Source: Komagataeibacter intermedius TF2 | GTDB lineage: Bacteria; Pseudomonadota; Alphaproteobacteria; Acetobacterales; Acetobacteraceae | Assembly (NCBI RefSeq): GCF_000964425.1 | Contig: NZ_BANF01000039.1 | Coordinates: forward strand, 45,878-109,877 | DNA: 64,000 nt | Direction: 5' to 3' | Shown: positions 60,233 through 64,000 of the stretch, in pieces | Position numbering within the stretch: position 1 is the first letter of the stretch | How the letters are laid out: every line of letters starts with the position of its first letter | The notes under the pieces: generated by a model | Told to the model about the DNA's origin: nothing | The model's database searches: none | Seen by the model: only the letters and a program-made list of their open reading frames with translations | Made by a program: the position numbers and the translations under genes

Positions 60233-61161
60233 CAGCATCCATCCCTCCACGCCCCACCCGGCAGATGCGCCTTGAAGCCGCATTCGTGCGCGGATTACTG
60301 GCCATATTCCGCCGTATCGGGCCAGTGCGGGCATCCAACCTTGGCGGTTTCCTGTGCCGGGTGGTGGGGCCACGCCTGCCGGTGTCGCGCATTGCGGATG
60401 CCAACCTGCGCATGGCCATGCCGGAACTGGACGCAACCATGCGCCGCCGCGTGATACGGGACATGTGGGATAACATCGGCCGCAATGCCGGGGAATTCCC
60501 CCACCTCGCCACCCTGCCCCGTAATCCCGCCAGCGGTCCCGGCTGGGACGTGGTGGGCGAGGAACACCTTCAGGCGCAGGCGGCGCGTGGCGGGCCGACC
60601 ATTTTCGTATCCGGCCATATCGGCAACTGGGAAATGCTGCCGCCTGCCGTGGCGCGGTACGGCCTGCCGTTTTCGTCATTCTACCGCGCCCCGAACAACC
60701 CGCTGGTCGACCGGATTCTGTGTGACCTGCGCGATGCGGCGATGGGACAGCCCGTGCCCCTGTTCGCCAAGGGCGCGCGCGGCGCACGCAGCGCGCTGGC
60801 GCATATCCTGAAGGGCGGACATCTGGGCATGCTGGTGGACCAGAAGATGAATGACGGCGTGGCGGCACGCTTTTTCGGTCTGCCCGCCATGACCGCAGGC
60901 GCCATGGCAGCCATGGCGATCAAGCTGCGTTGTCCTGTCATACCGGGTTATGTCGAACGGCTGGGCCCGGCGCGGTTGCGCATTCATGTCCACCCACCAC
61001 TGGACCTGCCCGATAGCGGAGACCGGACTCAGGACCAGATGGACCTGACCCAGATGGTCAATGACCGGATTGAAGGCACCATTCGGCAGCATCCGGGCAG
61101 CTGGCTATGGCTTCACCGCCGATGGAATGGGCATTTGCCCAAAAATAAGCCCAATAAATAG
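60229..61161 (+). CDS. lpxL: Lipid A biosynthesis acyltransferase (LpxL/HtrB-like)
   Basis: A 310-aa member of the late acyltransferases that add secondary acyl chains to Kdo2-lipid IVA. The catalytic HX4E appears in FVSGHIGNWEML. Further marks are FYRAPNNPLVDRI, KGGHLGMLVDQKMNDG, and FFGLPAMTAGAMAAM. It may be LpxL or LpxM by substrate order; position after lpxK supports a lipid A role. It ends the waaA operon. Confidence 0.9.
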   Translation: MTASIPPRPTRQMRLEAAFVRGLLAIFRRIGPVRASNLGGFLCRVVGPRLPVSRIADANLRMAMPELDATMRRRVIRDMWDNIGRNAGEFPHLATLPRNPASGPGWDVVGEEHLQAQAARGGPTIFVSGHIGNWEMLPPAVARYGLPFSSFYRAPNNPLVDRILCDLRDAAMGQPVPLFAKGARGARSALAHILKGGHLGMLVDQKMNDGVAARFFGLPAMTAGAMAAMAIKLRCPVIPGYVERLGPARLRIHVHPPLDLPDSGDRTQDQMDLTQMVNDRIEGTIRQHPGSWLWLHRRWNGHLPKNKPNK

Positions 61162-61315
61162 GCAGTTATGCAACGTATTATTGCTTTTTTATCACAGGGT
61201 GATGTTTCTGCCTGTTTCTGCGGCTTTCATTCCCAAATTCAGTTTGGCAAAGCAGCCATGCAGGAATAGCGTTGTTCCTACATTGTCACACCACGACAGT
61301 CAGAGGGCCAACGGA

Positions 61316-61666
61316 ATGCACATGATGGATCAGCAGGCTTCCGCCACCAATGTTGTTTCCCTGCGGCAGGGTTTCCTGCCCCGTCACCGCGAATACCTGA
61401 TGCGCTGGCTGCAGGCGGGTGCCTGCATGGGCCTGTGTGATGCGGACATCACCAACCGCGACGAAAACGATGAAATCGACATGGACCATGTTCTGGTCTG
61501 GGTACGTGAGAACGCAAACCCTGCCTACATGGTTCGCCCCGAAGGCATGGGCTGGGTGCTGATCGACCAGATCCGTGAGCGCCCGCTTGCCACCTACCGC
61601 AGCTTCGAAGCCGCGCTGCATGCCATCCGCCCGGTACTGTCCTGCGGGGCCACTGTCGCGGCCTGA
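61316..61666 (+). CDS. Hypothetical protein, 116 aa
   Basis: I do not recognise a named family. The protein has no signal or membrane span. The centre is acidic (DADITNRDENDEIDMDHVLVWVRENA), with a possible small alpha/beta fold following (YMVRPEGMGWVLIDQI). AGAGGG lies about nine bases before the ATG at 61316; ATGs at 61322 and 61325 are alternatives. It lies alone between the lipid A operon and the convergent lipoprotein gene. Confidence 0.65.
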   Translation: MHMMDQQASATNVVSLRQGFLPRHREYLMRWLQAGACMGLCDADITNRDENDEIDMDHVLVWVRENANPAYMVRPEGMGWVLIDQIRERPLATYRSFEAALHAIRPVLSCGATVAA

Positions 61667-61705
61667 CCGGCCGCGACGCGTATTACACCCCTGCCCTTAT
61701 CGCGC

Positions 61706-63046
61706 CTAATTGGCGCTGCGGCGCAGCTTGCCTGCCGGGGGAATGACGATCCTGCTGCCACCGGAGGGCAGGATCTGGAACACTGCAAGATCACGCCGCG
61801 TCTTGCCATTTTCAAGAAAACCGAACGCGCCATCCACCCCGCCAAATCCTTCTGGCCGGGTCAGCGCCTGCACGGAATAGCCATTCGGGCTGCCTGCCGG
61901 ACGGGCCTGATCCAGCGCCTTGACCAATGCTGCCGAATCATAGGTCAGGTCAGCCAGCGGCGTGGGCATGTGGTGGTACCGCGCCATGAACTGCTGCACG
62001 AAAGTCTGGCGCGTGGCCGGATCGGGGGCTGCGTACCACGCCCCCTGCAATGCCGACAGCTTGTTGGCGAAAGCGCCCCACAGCCCTGGCCCCATGATCT
62101 GCACATGCGCGCTGTCCACATGCGTCTCGGTCAGGGCGTTGATGACCATGCCCAGTTGCAGCCCCGTATCCCCCAGCAGCAGCGCATCAAATGGAGGAGC
62201 CGGGAATTCCGGCGCTGCAGCCGGCGCGGGCGGCGGCGCAGGCTGATCGGATGCCGACGGTGCCGGCGCGCTATCGGGATTGGCGGGATCAACGGCCGCA
62301 TCCACCCTGGGGGCAGCCGGCGCATCGGGCGCGGCGGGCTGTGTCGTGGCGTCGGGCTGCACCACGGCGCTGGCGCGCGTTTCATAGGCGGACAGGGTTT
62401 TCAGGCCGGTGATGATGGAAGCCTGCGTGCTGTCATGGAACATGATCTGCGGGGACTGCAGGCCATTTTCCTCGCACACCTGCTGCAGCGCCTGTCCCAG
62501 CGCGCGCCCCAGCCGGTTGTCAGGCAGGAAGGCGACAAAATGCTGGCGTCCCTGCTGCCGGGCGGCCAGCACCATGCGCCGCACCTGCTGTTCAGGGGCA
62601 ATGCCCAGCGTCCACACGCCCGGCTGGGCCACGGACATATCACTGGTAAACGCCAGCATGGGAATATGCGCCGCCGTGGCGATGGTGGCCGCGCGTGCCG
62701 TGTCATCCGTCGTCAACGGCCCCAGGATCAGCCCGTCCCCTGCCGTGACGGCAGCCTGCGCGGCAGTCGCGGCGGTTGCACCCGGGGCTGCGGTATCATG
62801 CACGTCCAACGGGGGCGCGGTGGGGGAATTCATGGCCATGCGGGTGGCGGTCAGCATTTCCTGACCCAGATGGGCGTTGGTGCCGGTCAGTGGCAGCAGG
62901 ACACCCACGCCACGCCCGGCCTGCGGGCCACGATGGTGTCCACCGCCGCTGGCGCATGCCGTCAGCGCCGACAGGGCCAGTCCGGCAAACAATAAGCGCT
63001 TGCATGCAAAGCGCGAAGAGGCAGAATCAACATCCTGTCCTTGCAT
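61706..63046 (-). CDS. LppC/LpoA-like periplasmic lipoprotein (penicillin-binding protein activator family)
   Basis: A lipoprotein of about 446 aa. The lipobox is LSALTAC, with Cys about 31 residues from the ATG at 63046, so it is outer- or inner-membrane-anchored. The body resembles type-1 periplasmic binding proteins as in LppC/LpoA: VGVLLPLTGTNAHLGQEML, LILGPLTTDD, IPMLAFTSDMSVAQ, and LTYDSAALVKALD. A long Pro/Ala insert lies in the middle. LpoA activates PBP1a in E. coli; here the partner is unknown. ATG 63073 is a longer alternative that would overlap rsmI. Confidence 0.8.
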   Translation of the reverse strand: MQGQDVDSASSRFACKRLLFAGLALSALTACASGGGHHRGPQAGRGVGVLLPLTGTNAHLGQEMLTATRMAMNSPTAPPLDVHDTAAPGATAATAAQAAVTAGDGLILGPLTTDDTARAATIATAAHIPMLAFTSDMSVAQPGVWTLGIAPEQQVRRMVLAARQQGRQHFVAFLPDNRLGRALGQALQQVCEENGLQSPQIMFHDSTQASIITGLKTLSAYETRASAVVQPDATTQPAAPDAPAAPRVDAAVDPANPDSAPAPSASDQPAPPPAPAAAPEFPAPPFDALLLGDTGLQLGMVINALTETHVDSAHVQIMGPGLWGAFANKLSALQGAWYAAPDPATRQTFVQQFMARYHHMPTPLADLTYDSAALVKALDQARPAGSPNGYSVQALTRPEGFGGVDGAFGFLENGKTRRDLAVFQILPSGGSRIVIPPAGKLRRSAN

Positions 63047-63057
63047 CTGGGTTCCGA

Positions 63058-64000
63058 ATGTCTGACGCCTCATCTTCCTCGCCTTCAAAATCTCAACATG
63101 CCGCGGAACATCCGACGGACATTCCCCCCATAACGGTTCATAGCGGAGAAACGCCCCTCCGTCATGCAGGGAACGTGGATGAAACCATTGCGGTTCTGCA
63201 CCGGGATGGAGAACTTATCCTTGTTTCCACCCCCATTGGCAATCTGGGCGACATGAGCCGCCGCGCGGTGGAGACACTGCAGTCCGTCGACCTGATCCTG
63301 TGCGAGGATACGCGTACCAGCGCGCGGCTGCTGCGGGAATACGGCATCCATACCCGCACCCGCCCCCTGCATGACCATAACGAGGACCGGCAGATCCCCG
63401 CGCTGCTTGACGCACTGGACGCGGGCCAGCGCATCGCGGTGATTTCGGATGCGGGCACGCCGCTCATGTCCGACCCCGGATACAGGCTGGTGCGCGCGGT
63501 TGTGGCGGCGGGCGGCCATGTGACCGCGGTACCTGGCCCCAACGCGGCAGTCATGGCGCTGACGCTGTCGGGGCTGCCGCCACATCCGTTCATGTTTTCG
63601 GGATTCCTGCCACCGCGTGAAGCCGCACGGCGCGAGGTGCTGGCACGATTGCACGCAGCGGAATGCGCTGGCCTGTCCGCCACCCTGATCTGGCATGAAG
63701 CACCGCATCGACTGGCCGAGATGCTGGCGACGCTGGCCGATGTCATGGGGGGCGACCGCCACGCCGCCGTCGCGCGCGAACTGACCAAGCGGTTTGAGGA
63801 AGTGCGCCGGGGCACGGTGGCCGAACTGGCCGCCCACTACGCGGAAAACCCGGCCCGGGGCGAAATTACCGTAGTACTTGGCCCGCCATTGCATGATGAC
63901 AGCACGGCCACGGACCTGGACACCCAGCTGCGCGAGGCCCTGCGCACCCTGTCGGTCAAGGACGCGGCCGCCCTTGTGGCGGGTATTACCAGCCTGCCCC
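63058..64000 (+). CDS. rsmI: 16S rRNA 2'-O-ribose C1402 methyltransferase (RsmI), 3' end outside window
   Basis: The first 314 codons of RsmI, which methylates C1402 of 16S rRNA with SAM. The tetrapyrrole-methylase fold begins LILVSTPIGNLGDMSRRAVETL at about residue 50, then LCEDTRTSARLL, VISDAGTPLMSDPGYRLV, VPGPNAAVMALTLSGLP and ARELTKRFEEVRRGT. The N-terminal 45 residues are an unusual Ser/Pro-rich extension; a GTG at 63175 would remove most of it. The frame remains open at the window edge. It diverges from the lipoprotein gene with an extremely short gap. Confidence 0.94.
   Translation, partial: MSDASSSSPSKSQHAAEHPTDIPPITVHSGETPLRHAGNVDETIAVLHRDGELILVSTPIGNLGDMSRRAVETLQSVDLILCEDTRTSARLLREYGIHTRTRPLHDHNEDRQIPALLDALDAGQRIAVISDAGTPLMSDPGYRLVRAVVAAGGHVTAVPGPNAAVMALTLSGLPPHPFMFSGFLPPREAARREVLARLHAAECAGLSATLIWHEAPHRLAEMLATLADVMGGDRHAAVARELTKRFEEVRRGTVAELAAHYAENPARGEITVVLGPPLHDDSTATDLDTQLREALRTLSVKDAAALVAGITSLP

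Overview
The window looks like a chromosomal segment of an acetic acid bacterium, most likely Komagataeibacter or a close relative (Acetobacteraceae, Alphaproteobacteria). The evidence is high G+C content, a molybdopterin-type membrane aldehyde dehydrogenase locus (catalytic, [2Fe-2S] and three-heme cytochrome c subunits) whose large subunit I recognise from vinegar-producing Komagataeibacter, a membrane PQQ glucose dehydrogenase beside it, a long-chain polyol dehydrogenase, and alphaproteobacterial neighbour pairs (rodZ-ispG-hisS-prfA-prmC, eno-ftsB, hemB-bpt-parC). The assignment comes from reading protein sequences; no search was run.

Layout. 1-7.8 kb: a FabK/nitronate monooxygenase cut by the window edge, a RodZ-like protein, ispG, hisS, prfA, a secreted hypothetical protein, prmC and a DUF4167 protein. 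7.9-12.8 kb: a small winged-helix protein and a divergent biotin locus, bioA against bioF-bioH-bioCD, where BioC and BioD are one polypeptide. 12.8-17.5 kb: lexA with an alphaproteobacterial SOS box, moeA, rpmG, ftsB, eno and a DUF3429 membrane protein. 17.6-26.1 kb: the oxidative-fermentation block, with aldehyde dehydrogenase operon, PQQ glucose dehydrogenase and mannitol-type dehydrogenase. 26.4-31.0 kb: a glycosyltransferase, dnaB, comM and tRNA-Val(CAC).

31.0-34.7 kb is the least ordinary part: a decayed IS5-type transposase beside the tRNA, an orphan 127-aa gene, and a two-gene operon joining an ELM1-like protein to a 629-aa protein of unknown function. 34.8-51.6 kb returns to housekeeping: DEAD-box helicase, M14-type deacylase, glyA, amino-acid permease, hemB, bpt, parC, recO, tsf, rpsB, an OsmC-like peroxidase, aroC, fabI, pdxH and a universal stress protein. 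51.7-57.8 kb holds assimilatory sulfate reduction (cysH, cysD, cysNC, then DUF2849, the sulfite reductase hemoprotein and DUF934). 57.9-64.0 kb holds late lipid A genes (waaA, lpxK, lpxL-like), a small orphan gene, an LppC-like lipoprotein and rsmI, which runs off the window.

How the genes work together. The dehydrogenases oxidise glucose (gcd) and aldehydes (the ald operon) on the periplasmic side and feed electrons to ubiquinone; MoeA helps make the molybdenum cofactor the aldehyde dehydrogenase needs. The cys genes convert sulfate to sulfide. waaA, lpxK and lpxL form a tightly overlapping envelope operon. Intrinsic terminators with T-runs are few (about 15.13-15.16, 17.54-17.58 and 55.28-55.31 kb); several other gene junctions carry perfect GC-rich hairpins without a T-run. 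I saw no CRISPR array, prophage, plasmid origin or intact insertion sequence.
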